Of a stretch of DNA of 64,000 bases, positions 1-8,836 are shown in pieces (within the stretch, counting starts at the first letter, position 1; each line of letters starts with the position of its first letter). The stretch is from Paenibacillus woosongensis (GTDB taxonomy: Bacteria; Bacillota; Bacilli; Paenibacillales; Paenibacillaceae). The notes beneath the pieces were generated by a model. The model ran no database searches and had not been told where the DNA came from. It saw only the letters and a list, made by a program, of their open reading frames with translations. The translations under genes and the position numbers were made by a program. The stretch covers positions 806,001 to 870,000 of the forward strand of contig NZ_WNZW01000002.1 in assembly GCF_009725165.1 (NCBI RefSeq), read 5' to 3'.

Positions 1-111
1 ACGCTGCCATTCCTCAAGTACTGATCCGTGAGAACTTTGCTTCTCCTCCCCAATCAGCGCTACCGCGTCCAGACCCCGCAGCTTTGTCAATAAGCTCTCA
101 TTCAATCTCAT
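1..111 (-). CDS. Unidentified protein, N-terminal part, cut by window edge
   Basis: An open frame on the minus strand runs off the left edge. It lies just downstream of the GH43 gene and in the same direction, so it is probably the next gene of that operon. The ATG at 111 has an AAGAGG motif only 3 bases upstream, which is closer than usual. A GTG at 165 in the same frame would overlap the end of the GH43 gene. The 37 visible residues (MRLNESLLTKLRG...) are helical and charged and match no family I recognise. Both the start and the identity are uncertain. Confidence 0.4.
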   Translation of the reverse strand, partial: MRLNESLLTKLRGLDAVALIGEEKQSSHGSVLEEWQR

Positions 112-155
112 CAGCCTCTTTACAATGTAATCATCGATGCTCTTCTTTTCACCGC

Positions 156-1652
156 TTACGCCCACGGTCCATCATGCTCGTAGCAAAAGCCTTGAAAATC
201 GGCTCTGCCGCCTTTCTCACCGATCGTATAACTAAACAGTCCGACTCTCGCTCCCTTCCAGAAGCCTGCGCTCATGCGGCACTCGCCGCCTAACGGGATA
301 AAGATTACCCCATCCAGGCTGAAGAAGAAGCTGGTCTCGCCCGATAAATCGATATGACTCTTCAGCCAGACCGATTCGCCGGCAAGCTTCGGACCGTAGA
401 ATACCGTTCCACCTGTAACGGCTTGAAGATAATTGCCGCCTTCCTCTGTCACAACGCCGATCCAGTTCTCTTCCCGGGCGCAGAGGAAGGCCAAGCCGGC
501 CCGCTGTCCCGGATTCATATGCAGGACGCTGAGCTCAGTACATACGATGCCTTTGCTTCCGATCAGCTTCTGGGTCAAAGTGTTTCTCGCCTGCAGAAGC
601 TCCGGCGCCGGCATTGCCTTCAGCCGCAAATATCCCGGCCTTTCGCGCAAAGACCAGCCGTCATTGACCGGATTATGGTTCCACTGCCACTGCAGTCCGA
701 GCTCCGGCCCCTCAAACGTATCCGAGGTCTGCGGCAGCCGCACCGGATGACGCCCGGCGACGGACGGCTTCCCATACACGGCCACGGGCTCTCCAGCCGC
801 GCCAATGACGGGCCAATCGTCCACCCACTCCACTGGCTGCAGGTGACACACCCTTCCGATCGCACCCGCGCTCTGGAAATGCATGAACCACGTCTCCCCG
901 CTGTCCAGCTCCACCAAGGCTCCCTGGTGCGGTCCGTTGATATCGGTCGCTCCCTTCTGCAGGACGACCCGGCGTTCATACGGGCCATAAATATCCCTGG
1001 CGCGAAGCACAGTTTGCCAGCCCGTCTCTACGCCGCCCTCGGGAATTACCAAATAATAATATCCGTTTCTCTTGTATATTTTCGTTCCTTCGGCAATTTT
1101 TCCGACATAGACGATTACGCCGTCATCCAGCAGCGTCCTGCCGTCCGCGCTCATGCGATGAATAATAATCGGGCCGGCGCCAACGGTGCTGTGACCCAGA
1201 TAGGCATGGCCGTCGTCGTCCCAGAATGGGCAGGGGTCCTCCCAGCCGGCAACGCGCTTCACTTCATGAAGCGCACTCCAGGGACCGGCAGGGTCCTGAG
1301 CCGTGCTCATGTACAGCCCTTCATCCGGCGTGCAGAAATACACATAGAACAGCCCATTGTGATAGCAGAGCGCAGGCGCCCAGCTCCCTTTGGCATAAGC
1401 CCGCATGTCGTCATACGCCGGATCGATATCCAGCCGTTCGTATACTTTGCCGATAATCGACCAGTTGACCAGATCCTTCGAATGCAGGACCGGCATGCCC
1501 ATGAAATGAAAATCCGAGCACACCATATAGAAATCATCGCCCACGCGGATGACGTCCGGATCGGAGAAATCCGCGTTCAGCACAGGATTGCGATAATAGC
1601 CGTTGCCGAGATCCCCCCACGCAGGCATTGTCATCGTTCGGTTCATATCCAC
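156..1652 (-). CDS. Glycoside hydrolase family 43 beta-xylosidase / alpha-L-arabinofuranosidase
   Basis: A 498-residue enzyme without a signal peptide, so probably intracellular. It would act on short xylo- or arabino-oligosaccharides brought in by the adjacent ABC importer. The N-terminal five-bladed propeller shows the GH43 base aspartate in ADFSDPDV (D31), a WEDPCPFWDDDG segment carrying the pKa-modulating aspartate (about 138), and an acid glutamate in IAEGTKIY (about 188). From about residue 310 there is a concanavalin-like C-terminal domain typical of GH43 xylosidases. Start: GTG at 1652, about 10 bases after AAAGGAG; an ATG lies two codons later. It is the last recognisable gene of the permease-permease-GH43 run. 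Xylosidase versus arabinofuranosidase cannot be settled from sequence. The GH52 gene in the same locus favours xylo-oligosaccharides. Confidence 0.88.
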   Translation of the reverse strand: MDMNRTMTMPAWGDLGNGYYRNPVLNADFSDPDVIRVGDDFYMVCSDFHFMGMPVLHSKDLVNWSIIGKVYERLDIDPAYDDMRAYAKGSWAPALCYHNGLFYVYFCTPDEGLYMSTAQDPAGPWSALHEVKRVAGWEDPCPFWDDDGHAYLGHSTVGAGPIIIHRMSADGRTLLDDGVIVYVGKIAEGTKIYKRNGYYYLVIPEGGVETGWQTVLRARDIYGPYERRVVLQKGATDINGPHQGALVELDSGETWFMHFQSAGAIGRVCHLQPVEWVDDWPVIGAAGEPVAVYGKPSVAGRHPVRLPQTSDTFEGPELGLQWQWNHNPVNDGWSLRERPGYLRLKAMPAPELLQARNTLTQKLIGSKGIVCTELSVLHMNPGQRAGLAFLCAREENWIGVVTEEGGNYLQAVTGGTVFYGPKLAGESVWLKSHIDLSGETSFFFSLDGVIFIPLGGECRMSAGFWKGARVGLFSYTIGEKGGRADFQGFCYEHDGPWA

Positions 1653-1688
1653 TCTTTTTCCACTCCTTTATTCTAAAAAAGCTTACCC

Positions 1689-2570
1689 TTATCCCTTCAC
1701 GCTTCCAAACACGAGCCCCTTCATGAAATATTTCTGCAGGAACGGATAAATGATCAGTACCGGGAAGGCGGCCAAGAATACCTGGGCCGATTTAAACGTC
1801 CGGTTTGAAATCTCCGACATATCCAGCAGCTCATTGGAGCTGACGATGCTCGGATCAGCCTCGATAATGATCGTCTGCAAGTAGCTCTGCAGCGGATAGT
1901 TGGCCGGCGAGTTCATGTAGATCAAGCCGTCAAACCAGGAGTTCCAGTGCCCCACGAGAACAAACAGCGAGATCGTCGCCAAGGCTGGCTTCGAAAGCGG
2001 ACAGTAGATGCTCCATAGCACGCGCCAATGTCCAGCCCCGTCGATATAAGCAGCTTCCTCGATTTCTTTGGGCAGGTTGCGGAAGAAATTCATCAGCAGG
2101 ATGACATTGAATACGGGTACGGCGCCAGGCAGTACTAGCGCCCAGATCGTATCCAGCAGCCCCAAGGACTTGATCGTCATATAGGTCGGAATCAGCCCGC
2201 CATGGAACAGCATCGTAATGATGAAGAACCAGGCATACACGTTCCGCATCCCGAGCGCCTTTTTCTCCTTAGATAGCGGATAGGCGATCGAAATGGTAAT
2301 AAGCATGTTGATGATGTAGCCGAGCAGCACTCGTTTGCCTGAAACGAAAAATCCGGTCAAAAATTCATTTTTGGTCAGCGCGTATTTATATGAGGCAACC
2401 GTAAAATCAACGGGCCAGAGCTTAACATACCCGGCAGCAGCCGCGCTGCTGGAGCTGAAGGAAATGGCGAGCACGTTGATTAATGGCAGAATGCATACAA
2501 CGGCCGTAACGGTTAGCAGAATATAGTTGAACGTCAGAAATATTTTTCGGCTGATTGATGTTTTATGCAT
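1689..2570 (-). CDS. Sugar ABC transporter permease, LplC/YtcP type
   Basis: A 293-residue inner-membrane permease with about six membrane segments. The cytoplasmic loop EEAAYIDGAGHWRVLWSIYC matches the EAA motif that contacts the ATPase, and the end FMKGLVFGSVKG is the usual C-terminus of this family. It follows the partner permease by 12 bases, with a clear AGGAGGG before the ATG. Together with the lipoprotein upstream it forms a complete oligosaccharide importer lacking only an ATPase gene. Genes for xylan-oligosaccharide hydrolysis on both sides suggest xylo-oligosaccharides as substrate; this is an inference from context. Confidence 0.92.
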   Translation of the reverse strand: MHKTSISRKIFLTFNYILLTVTAVVCILPLINVLAISFSSSSAAAAGYVKLWPVDFTVASYKYALTKNEFLTGFFVSGKRVLLGYIINMLITISIAYPLSKEKKALGMRNVYAWFFIITMLFHGGLIPTYMTIKSLGLLDTIWALVLPGAVPVFNVILLMNFFRNLPKEIEEAAYIDGAGHWRVLWSIYCPLSKPALATISLFVLVGHWNSWFDGLIYMNSPANYPLQSYLQTIIIEADPSIVSSNELLDMSEISNRTFKSAQVFLAAFPVLIIYPFLQKYFMKGLVFGSVKG

Positions 2571-2582
2571 GCCTTCTCCCTC

Positions 2583-3482
2583 CTAGAAAACCCTGTATCC
2601 GGCGTATTTGTTAGCCAGTTTGTTCGACAGGACGATCAAGACGAACGAGATCAGCGATTTGAACAAGCCAACCGCCGTCGCCACGCCGTATTGCGCGTCC
2701 ACGAGACCGATCCGGTACACTAGCGTATCGATAATGTCCCCCGTGCTGTAGACCATAGGGCTGTACAGGTTGAACACCTGCTCAAAGCCCGCATTAAGCA
2801 CATTCCCCAAGCTGAGCACGGTCATCAGGGTAATGATCGGCAGCATGCCGGGCAGCGTGATGTGAATCGTCTGCTTCCAGCGGTTCGCCCCGTCCATGGT
2901 AGCCGCTTCATACAGGCTCTGATCGATCCCCGTCAAGGCGGCTAAATATACGATCGTGCCGTAGCCGAAGGTTTTCCAGGTATCCGTCAGGACGAGCGTA
3001 TAAGGGAACCATTTATCATCCCCCAGGAAAAAGATCGGCTTGATGCCGAATACGCCCAGAAATTGATTCACGATCCCGCTCGAAGGAGACAATATGTCGA
3101 TCAGTATCCCGCCCAGGATAACCCAGGACAAGAAGTAAGGAAAATAAATAATCGTTTGAATCGTGCGTTTGAAAAAGGCTCCTGCCAGCTCATTGAGCAG
3201 CAGCGCAAATATAATCGGAACAACCAGTCCCGCGATAATTTTCAAAATGGCGATAAATACGGTATTCCACAGTACACTCGTAAAGTTCGGCATATCCAGC
3301 ATGTAGCGAAAGTTGTCCAGACCAATCCATTTCGAATTGAAAATCCCTTTGGAAGGAACGAACTTCTGAAAAGCGATCACCGTCCCCAAAATCGGGACAT
3401 AGCTAAAAATTACAGTTAAAATAATGCCGGGTAAAATCATCAGATGCAGAGGAATTTCCTGCAGTTTCTTCTTCATCCCCAT
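2583..3482 (-). CDS. Sugar ABC transporter permease, LplB type
   Basis: A 299-residue permease with an N-terminal membrane helix (LMILPGIILTVIFSYVPILG) and about six spans in all. The EAA loop reads YEAATMDGANRWKQTIHITL. I place the start at ATG 3482 because GGAGGAG lies 5 bases upstream; an in-frame ATG 24 bases earlier has no ribosome site. It is the second gene of the binding protein-permease-permease unit, and the C-terminus NKYAGYRVF is typical of LplB-like permeases. It pairs with the LplC-type protein encoded 12 bases downstream. Confidence 0.92.
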   Translation of the reverse strand: MGMKKKLQEIPLHLMILPGIILTVIFSYVPILGTVIAFQKFVPSKGIFNSKWIGLDNFRYMLDMPNFTSVLWNTVFIAILKIIAGLVVPIIFALLLNELAGAFFKRTIQTIIYFPYFLSWVILGGILIDILSPSSGIVNQFLGVFGIKPIFFLGDDKWFPYTLVLTDTWKTFGYGTIVYLAALTGIDQSLYEAATMDGANRWKQTIHITLPGMLPIITLMTVLSLGNVLNAGFEQVFNLYSPMVYSTGDIIDTLVYRIGLVDAQYGVATAVGLFKSLISFVLIVLSNKLANKYAGYRVF

Positions 3483-3584
3483 CGCGGCTCCTCCATTCAT
3501 AACCATGCTGACAATAAAAAGGGAAAATAGAGTTGCCCCTTTCTTCCCTTTTCATCGTCATCTTATCCAATCTGTGCCCAACTT

Positions 3585-5243
3585 TTATTTGTTCTTCTCA
3601 GCCCATTCGTTGACTTCCTTCGTAATTTGCTCTCCGCCAAGCTTCTTCCAGTCCTCCACGAACTTGTCGAAGTTGTCCAGCGACTGCCCCATGATGATTT
3701 TGGTGAATACTTCCTCCTCCATCTTCTCCAGGGTGGCGAGCTTCTCCACCATCGTCGGCGTTGGCGCCCCGTAGAAGGCATCAAAAATATAGTTGTCCTC
3801 TTGGACGTAATGATCGATCACGTCGAAGCTGCTTGGCGAACCGAATACGCGTTCTGTTCCCCAGTTCGCTCTGTTACCGCCCCGGTAGTCGACGATTCTG
3901 TCATAGTAACCCTTTTCCTCAACAGACAGCTGGGATGGGTCATTCGTTTCCAGAGCCTGCATCGTATTCAAGTGCGCGTTCAGGTTTTTCTTGGCCGGGT
4001 CGGCGCTGATCAAACTGTACAGATAGACCGGAATGTTCGTATCGGTAATCCCGAATTTGCTGTTCTCTTGAGCGACTTCCGGATCATAGCCCTGCATGCT
4101 GAAGTTCAACAGCTTGATGATCGCTTCCGGATGCTTGCTGTCCTTGCTCACCCCGTAATATCTCGTAATCGGCATTTTGCCGATCGGGGTTGCCTTCTTG
4201 TCGTCCATGGATACAAGCGGCAAAGCCTTCCACTCGGCGTTCGGGTCATTGTCGACATTCTGCTGGATGATGGACAGCGGAGCAGACATAGAGCCATAGA
4301 ACATGCCTACCTTGCCGCTCGCCACCGATTCGGTCACCTTGGCGCGGTCCTTCACGCCAAACTCCCGATCCAGTATGCCTTTAGCGTACAGATCCTGCAG
4401 CTGCTGGAGCGCGTCCTTCACGCCGGGCTGAATGCTGCCGTACACGAGCTGACCGGATTCATCTTTAACCCATTTGCCCGGATTCACATGATAACCGGAG
4501 AAATATCCGGACGTACCGAAATGAGCATCCGTCAAAAATGTTTTGGTGAACGCCAGACCAAATGTATCGTCTTTGCTGTTGCCGTCCGGATCATTTTTCG
4601 TAAACGCTTCCGCAACAGCGAGAACATCCTGCATTGTTTGCGGCTCAGGGAGTCCGAGCTTCTCCAGCCAGTCCGTCCGGACATACAATATCGGCAGCCC
4701 GTCGACCGCAGAGGACGTATGCGGAATCGCCATTAATCTCCCGCCGATCTTCGCCGTGTTGAAGCTGGCCTCATCCTGCAGCATGATTTCCTTCGTAATT
4801 GGCGATGCGTATTTCTCGAACAAATCCGTCAAATCATACAGCATGTCGTTCTCCGCCAGGTCGGTCAACTGCTTATTCTTCAGCCACATAATATCGGGCA
4901 AATCGCCGGAGGCGATCGACACGTTCATTTTCTGATCGAACTGCTCTACAGGAACCGTCCAGACATACTTCAAATTGATGCCGAGATCGCTTGAATAAGT
5001 GCGGGTATAAATATTGTCCTCGATCGTATCGTTGTTTTCGTATTTGTAAGTGGATTCCGTATAACGCCATGCCGTAATGTCCACGGGCGGATCATACTTC
5101 GCCATCAAATCCACATCGGCCTTGGCCGGATCTGGAGCGGCTGCGGGCGAATTCGCTTCCTTTGCGCCTCCGCAGGCTGTAAGCAGCATGAAACCTGCCA
5201 AGCATACAATTGCCGATTTCTTCATTGTTCTTCTCTTTTTCAT
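3585..5243 (-). CDS. Oligosaccharide-binding lipoprotein of ABC importer (xylan locus)
   Basis: A 552-residue extracellular solute-binding protein anchored by lipid at Cys24 (lipobox LLTACGG after a basic, hydrophobic signal). The length and the pattern of aromatic residues fit the large LipO-type binding proteins that serve oligosaccharides rather than single sugars. Start: ATG 5243, with GGAGG 5 bases upstream. It is the first gene of the importer operon and is transcribed away from a leader containing a full consensus cre site at 5301-5315. The YesN/YesM genes lie just upstream in the same direction. In Geobacillus an equivalent importer plus two-component pair serves xylo-oligosaccharides, so I infer the same substrate here. 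Confidence 0.9.
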   Translation of the reverse strand: MKKRRTMKKSAIVCLAGFMLLTACGGAKEANSPAAAPDPAKADVDLMAKYDPPVDITAWRYTESTYKYENNDTIEDNIYTRTYSSDLGINLKYVWTVPVEQFDQKMNVSIASGDLPDIMWLKNKQLTDLAENDMLYDLTDLFEKYASPITKEIMLQDEASFNTAKIGGRLMAIPHTSSAVDGLPILYVRTDWLEKLGLPEPQTMQDVLAVAEAFTKNDPDGNSKDDTFGLAFTKTFLTDAHFGTSGYFSGYHVNPGKWVKDESGQLVYGSIQPGVKDALQQLQDLYAKGILDREFGVKDRAKVTESVASGKVGMFYGSMSAPLSIIQQNVDNDPNAEWKALPLVSMDDKKATPIGKMPITRYYGVSKDSKHPEAIIKLLNFSMQGYDPEVAQENSKFGITDTNIPVYLYSLISADPAKKNLNAHLNTMQALETNDPSQLSVEEKGYYDRIVDYRGGNRANWGTERVFGSPSSFDVIDHYVQEDNYIFDAFYGAPTPTMVEKLATLEKMEEEVFTKIIMGQSLDNFDKFVEDWKKLGGEQITKEVNEWAEKNK

Positions 5244-5300
5244 ATGAACCTCCCTGAAAGCTGTAAGTGGTATAGGGCCCTTATATGTTTAATGTTAGAT

Positions 5301-5315
5301 TTGAAACCGCTCTCA
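5301..5315 (+). promoter_or_regulatory. cre site (CcpA operator) before importer operon
   Basis: TTGAAACCGCTCTCA fits the consensus WTGNAANCGNWNNCW at every position. It lies 58 bases upstream of the start of the binding-lipoprotein gene, where CcpA would block initiation or early elongation when preferred sugars are present. It is seen in the sequence; function is inferred. Confidence 0.65.
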
Positions 5316-5350
5316 TTCAATATTCATCTCTTGACATTTGAATCAGCTGT

Positions 5351-7015
5351 TTACCTGTTGAATATGGTGGCCCGATACTCCTGGGGCGTCATATGGGTCG
5401 CCTTGCGGAAGGAGCGCGTGAAGTTCGTAGCCGTTCCGTATCCGACAAGCTCCGCCACATCCTGGATCTTGACGTCTGGATTTTCCAGCAGCCGCTTGGC
5501 CCTCGTCATTCGGCACGCCGAGATGTATTCGGATAAATTCGTGCCGGTCACCTGCTTGAATAGCCGGGATAGGTAAGACGGGTTAAAAAAGACCAGCTCT
5601 GCCAGCCGGACCAGCGATATCTCGTCGGGATCATGCAGATGGTCCTGGACGTGCTTCTGAATGACGGTGATAACGTCCCTTGCCCGCCTCTCCTCCTCCT
5701 GACTCTGAAGGCTGAACAGCATATCCCCGACATGGAGCAAATAGTCGAATGCTTGCTGCCAGGACTCATGCTCCCCCGGCTGCATCAGCTTGTGCAGGCC
5801 GATCCGGGTCGCCGCCGTCTCGACCAGGTTCCAGCGATTCATGTAAGACAGGAATACCAGCCCGATGGAGTAATACAGCTCCTGGGCCGGGACATGATGC
5901 ATGCTGTCGATGCCGGCCAGCGCTGCCGCGCAATCGAGCAGAATAGCTCTGAATTCGGCCCGCTGTCCATGCTCCAATTGATCAGCAAGCACGGCCGGTT
6001 TGGCATGGCGCAGAAGCGGCTTCCCGCGCTGTTCCTCCCCTGGCGGCTGAAGCTGCTTCTCGATCATTTGCTTAGCGAGAAGCAGCATGCCGCAGCCCTG
6101 CCCGATCCGGTAATTCATCAGCATGTTCACCGTGGAGAAGCGTTCCGCTGCGTCCTTCCACATCACCGGGCTATCGTCGAGCACGAACGACAGCACTTCG
6201 CCGAGGGACTCGCGGCACGCCGACTGGATCAGCTCCAGATTTCCCTTCATGAACGTCATGGCCCGCTCCCAACTCTCGGCTTCGCTGCTTTCCTGCAGCG
6301 GCTGAATCAGCCAAACCGGGTCCATGCTCTCATTGACGACGTCAACGAACGAGACGCGAGCGGATAAATACTGGTTGGCTATAAGCCTGATTCTGTAGAG
6401 CTGCCTGGACTTCGTCGCATAGGTGAGCGCGCTGGCAAAGCTGTTGACCCTGCCCAGCATGATGAGCACAGGACGGTCCGCGCGCAGTGGAATCGCCAGT
6501 TCATCGAACTGCTTCTGATGGATTTCCTGCACGCCGAGCTGCTCGTTCAAAATTCCTTTGACGTAGTCTTTTTGCAGCAATTCCCTTGTCGCGTCAAGCT
6601 GCTCCTGGGCCTTCTGGAGCAACGCCTCCGCCTTCAGCTCCGTCTCGATATCCATGGCCGCCTGCTCGACCATTTGAATCACTTTCTCATACCCTTCGGT
6701 CTTCAATAAATAGCTCACGCCCTCATACTGGAAGGCCGAGTAAATATAGGAAAATTCATTATGTCCCGTCAGAAAAATGACCCTGCAGCTAGGCCATCTC
6801 TCCCTGATTTTGTCCAGCAGCTCAAGTCCGTTCAGGCCGGGCATCCGGATATCCGTAAGCACGATATCGAAGCGCGTCCGGTCGAACAGCCGCACCGCCT
6901 CATCACCGGAATAGGCCTTGTAAACATCCAGCTCCAGCTGGGGCAGATTCGACAGCACCTCATATAACCCGTCCGCTATAATCATTTCGTCATCGACGAC
7001 CAAAAGTCTGTACAT
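5351..7015 (-). CDS. YesN-type response regulator with AraC output domain (xylan locus)
   Basis: A 554-residue regulator. The receiver domain (about 1-125) has the acidic pair DDE at 8-10, phosphoacceptor D55 in LTDIRMPG and the conserved lysine in YLLKTEG. A variable middle follows, then a double helix-turn-helix AraC domain at the C-terminus (about 450-554: EISLVRLAELVFFNPSYLSR, ending PQEYRATIFNR). Start: ATG 7015, one base after the kinase stop codon; GGAGG for it lies inside the kinase's last codons, so translation is coupled. It should bind upstream of the importer genes when the kinase senses the external oligosaccharide. Confidence 0.92.
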   Translation of the reverse strand: MYRLLVVDDEMIIADGLYEVLSNLPQLELDVYKAYSGDEAVRLFDRTRFDIVLTDIRMPGLNGLELLDKIRERWPSCRVIFLTGHNEFSYIYSAFQYEGVSYLLKTEGYEKVIQMVEQAAMDIETELKAEALLQKAQEQLDATRELLQKDYVKGILNEQLGVQEIHQKQFDELAIPLRADRPVLIMLGRVNSFASALTYATKSRQLYRIRLIANQYLSARVSFVDVVNESMDPVWLIQPLQESSEAESWERAMTFMKGNLELIQSACRESLGEVLSFVLDDSPVMWKDAAERFSTVNMLMNYRIGQGCGMLLLAKQMIEKQLQPPGEEQRGKPLLRHAKPAVLADQLEHGQRAEFRAILLDCAAALAGIDSMHHVPAQELYYSIGLVFLSYMNRWNLVETAATRIGLHKLMQPGEHESWQQAFDYLLHVGDMLFSLQSQEEERRARDVITVIQKHVQDHLHDPDEISLVRLAELVFFNPSYLSRLFKQVTGTNLSEYISACRMTRAKRLLENPDVKIQDVAELVGYGTATNFTRSFRKATHMTPQEYRATIFNR

Positions 7016-7016
7016 C

Positions 7017-8750
7017 CTACATTCCTCCATCCGAAATGACGATCCTTATTGTCGCTTTTAATCCGCCTAACTCGCTTCGCTCCATATATAGTCCGCTGTT
7101 CTGTCCAAACTTCAGGCGGATTCTCTGATGAATATTGAGAAGCCCCGTCGTCTCCGCCTCATCCGGACGCGCGAGGCTCTCGTTCAGAGCACGGATCTGC
7201 TCATCCGTCAGCTCCTCGCCGTTATCCTCCACGATCAGCAGCAGCTCGTTTTCCGTTCGGGCAAAATGCACATTTAAAATGCCGTTGGCGCTTTTTTTCT
7301 CCAGTCCGTACTTGAATGCGTTCTCAATAATCGGCTGAACAATCAGTCTTGGCACCATAATATGACCCACATTTTCCGGCAATTCGCCGAACTCGATCCG
7401 GTTGCGCTTCGCGAATCGCATCGCCTGGATTTCGGAGTACACCTTGGCATGATTGATTTCCCTCCCCAGCAGCACCTCGTCGGAATCGCCCCGCGTAATG
7501 AATTGAAAATACTCCCCAAGCTGATTCGTGAACCGCTCTAGGTTGTCGTAATCGCCCAAGCGCGTCATTGTGTTAAGAATGAAAAAGCTGTTGTACAGGA
7601 AATGCGGGTTGATCTGGGATTGCAGCTGCTTCAGCTCGGCCTTATGCGTCAATAGCTGCTGCTTGTACACCTGGTCGATCAAGGACTTCAGATTTTCCAG
7701 CATGGCGTTAAAACGCGTATAAATATACTGAAACTCATCATTGAAATCATGGTCGATCTGCTCGTTGAAATCGCCGTGCTCGACTTTGCGGAAAGCCTTC
7801 ACCAGCTTGTACAGCGGCTTGTGAATATACTTATAGACATAAAGGGAATACACGACAATGATGGCAAAGGATACGAGCAGCAGCAGAACGAACCAGTTCC
7901 GGTACTTCTCAAGCGGCTGGAATACGGCATGAACCGGAACGTATTTGCTGAGCACCGCCCCGAAGAAATGCGAGTAGCTGTACACGGCTAAATACTGCTT
8001 GTTCGTAATCGTCACGGTCTGCGCCGTATTGGGGTCGACATCGCTTAACATTTGCGAAGCGGCCGCAAGATCGAAGTGGGCGTCATGGCTGGTCGTGATC
8101 TCAAACTGCGAGCTTTTAAATACTAATCCCTCCCCCGGGGAGTTAACCATTTTCTTCATATTTTCTTTGAGCTTGTCTTTGGAAATTTCGATGACCACGA
8201 TAAAAAGCGGCCACTTCTTGCTCTCCGGCGTCACAAAAGGATACGAGGCGCTCAAATAGGTTTTGCCGTTCATATTGATCAGCTTCGAATCCAGAGATAG
8301 CGGAATATTCTTGAAATCATCATATTCCTCCGGATTAAACGAGGAAATCGTTAGAGCGGATACGTTTTTTTGGATCGCCGGAATATGGGCGTACACATCG
8401 ACGATATAAGCGCTGCTGTTCCGTATGGCGTTAAGCCGCTGCTGCAAGCGCAGAATGCTCTGCATTTTCTCAATATCATTCATCGATTCCGGAATCGCGC
8501 CCAGCGCGTTTAAATTATCATCGCTCAAGACATCATACTGCAGCGTTTGAATTCGTTTGAACTCCTCCTCCAGGCCGCTGTAATATTGCGATACCTGTGA
8601 AATCATCGATTTGGAGATTTCGTCCTCCAAGGTGCGGACTCCCCAGTTATAAATGAGCATGCTGAGGATATAGAGAGGAAGAAGAATGCAAATAAACGAG
8701 AGGATCAGTCTTTTGAGCACGTTTTTTTTCCATGGATGATTCAGGTTCAT
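7017..8750 (-). CDS. YesM-type sensor histidine kinase (xylan locus)
   Basis: A 577-residue membrane kinase. Transmembrane helices at about 15-34 and 286-304 enclose an extracellular sensor of about 250 residues. A HAMP segment follows, then the phosphorylated histidine H383 in INPHFLYNS, and a HATPase domain with N-box VQPIIENAFKYGL and G-boxes. This is the HPK7/LytS-like architecture normally paired with an AraC-type regulator, which starts one base after its stop codon. GGGGGAGGG precedes the ATG. The likely signal is a xylan-derived oligosaccharide, inferred only from neighbours. Confidence 0.93.
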   Translation of the reverse strand: MNLNHPWKKNVLKRLILSFICILLPLYILSMLIYNWGVRTLEDEISKSMISQVSQYYSGLEEEFKRIQTLQYDVLSDDNLNALGAIPESMNDIEKMQSILRLQQRLNAIRNSSAYIVDVYAHIPAIQKNVSALTISSFNPEEYDDFKNIPLSLDSKLINMNGKTYLSASYPFVTPESKKWPLFIVVIEISKDKLKENMKKMVNSPGEGLVFKSSQFEITTSHDAHFDLAAASQMLSDVDPNTAQTVTITNKQYLAVYSYSHFFGAVLSKYVPVHAVFQPLEKYRNWFVLLLLVSFAIIVVYSLYVYKYIHKPLYKLVKAFRKVEHGDFNEQIDHDFNDEFQYIYTRFNAMLENLKSLIDQVYKQQLLTHKAELKQLQSQINPHFLYNSFFILNTMTRLGDYDNLERFTNQLGEYFQFITRGDSDEVLLGREINHAKVYSEIQAMRFAKRNRIEFGELPENVGHIMVPRLIVQPIIENAFKYGLEKKSANGILNVHFARTENELLLIVEDNGEELTDEQIRALNESLARPDEAETTGLLNIHQRIRLKFGQNSGLYMERSELGGLKATIRIVISDGGM

Positions 8751-8773
8751 GTTCTCCCTCCCCCACTAGAATA

Positions 8774-8813
8774 GAAAAGAGCCTTCGCTGTAGGCAGTGT
8801 TCCTACCGAAGGC
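8774..8813 (-). terminator. Rho-independent terminator after GH52 gene
   Basis: On the minus strand GCCTTCGGTAGG pairs with CCTACAGCGAAGGC and is followed by TCTTTTCT. It sits between the GH52 stop codon and the kinase gene, so the two are probably separate transcripts. Confidence 0.75.
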
Positions 8814-8836
8814 CGATGAACTTGTAACGGCAATCC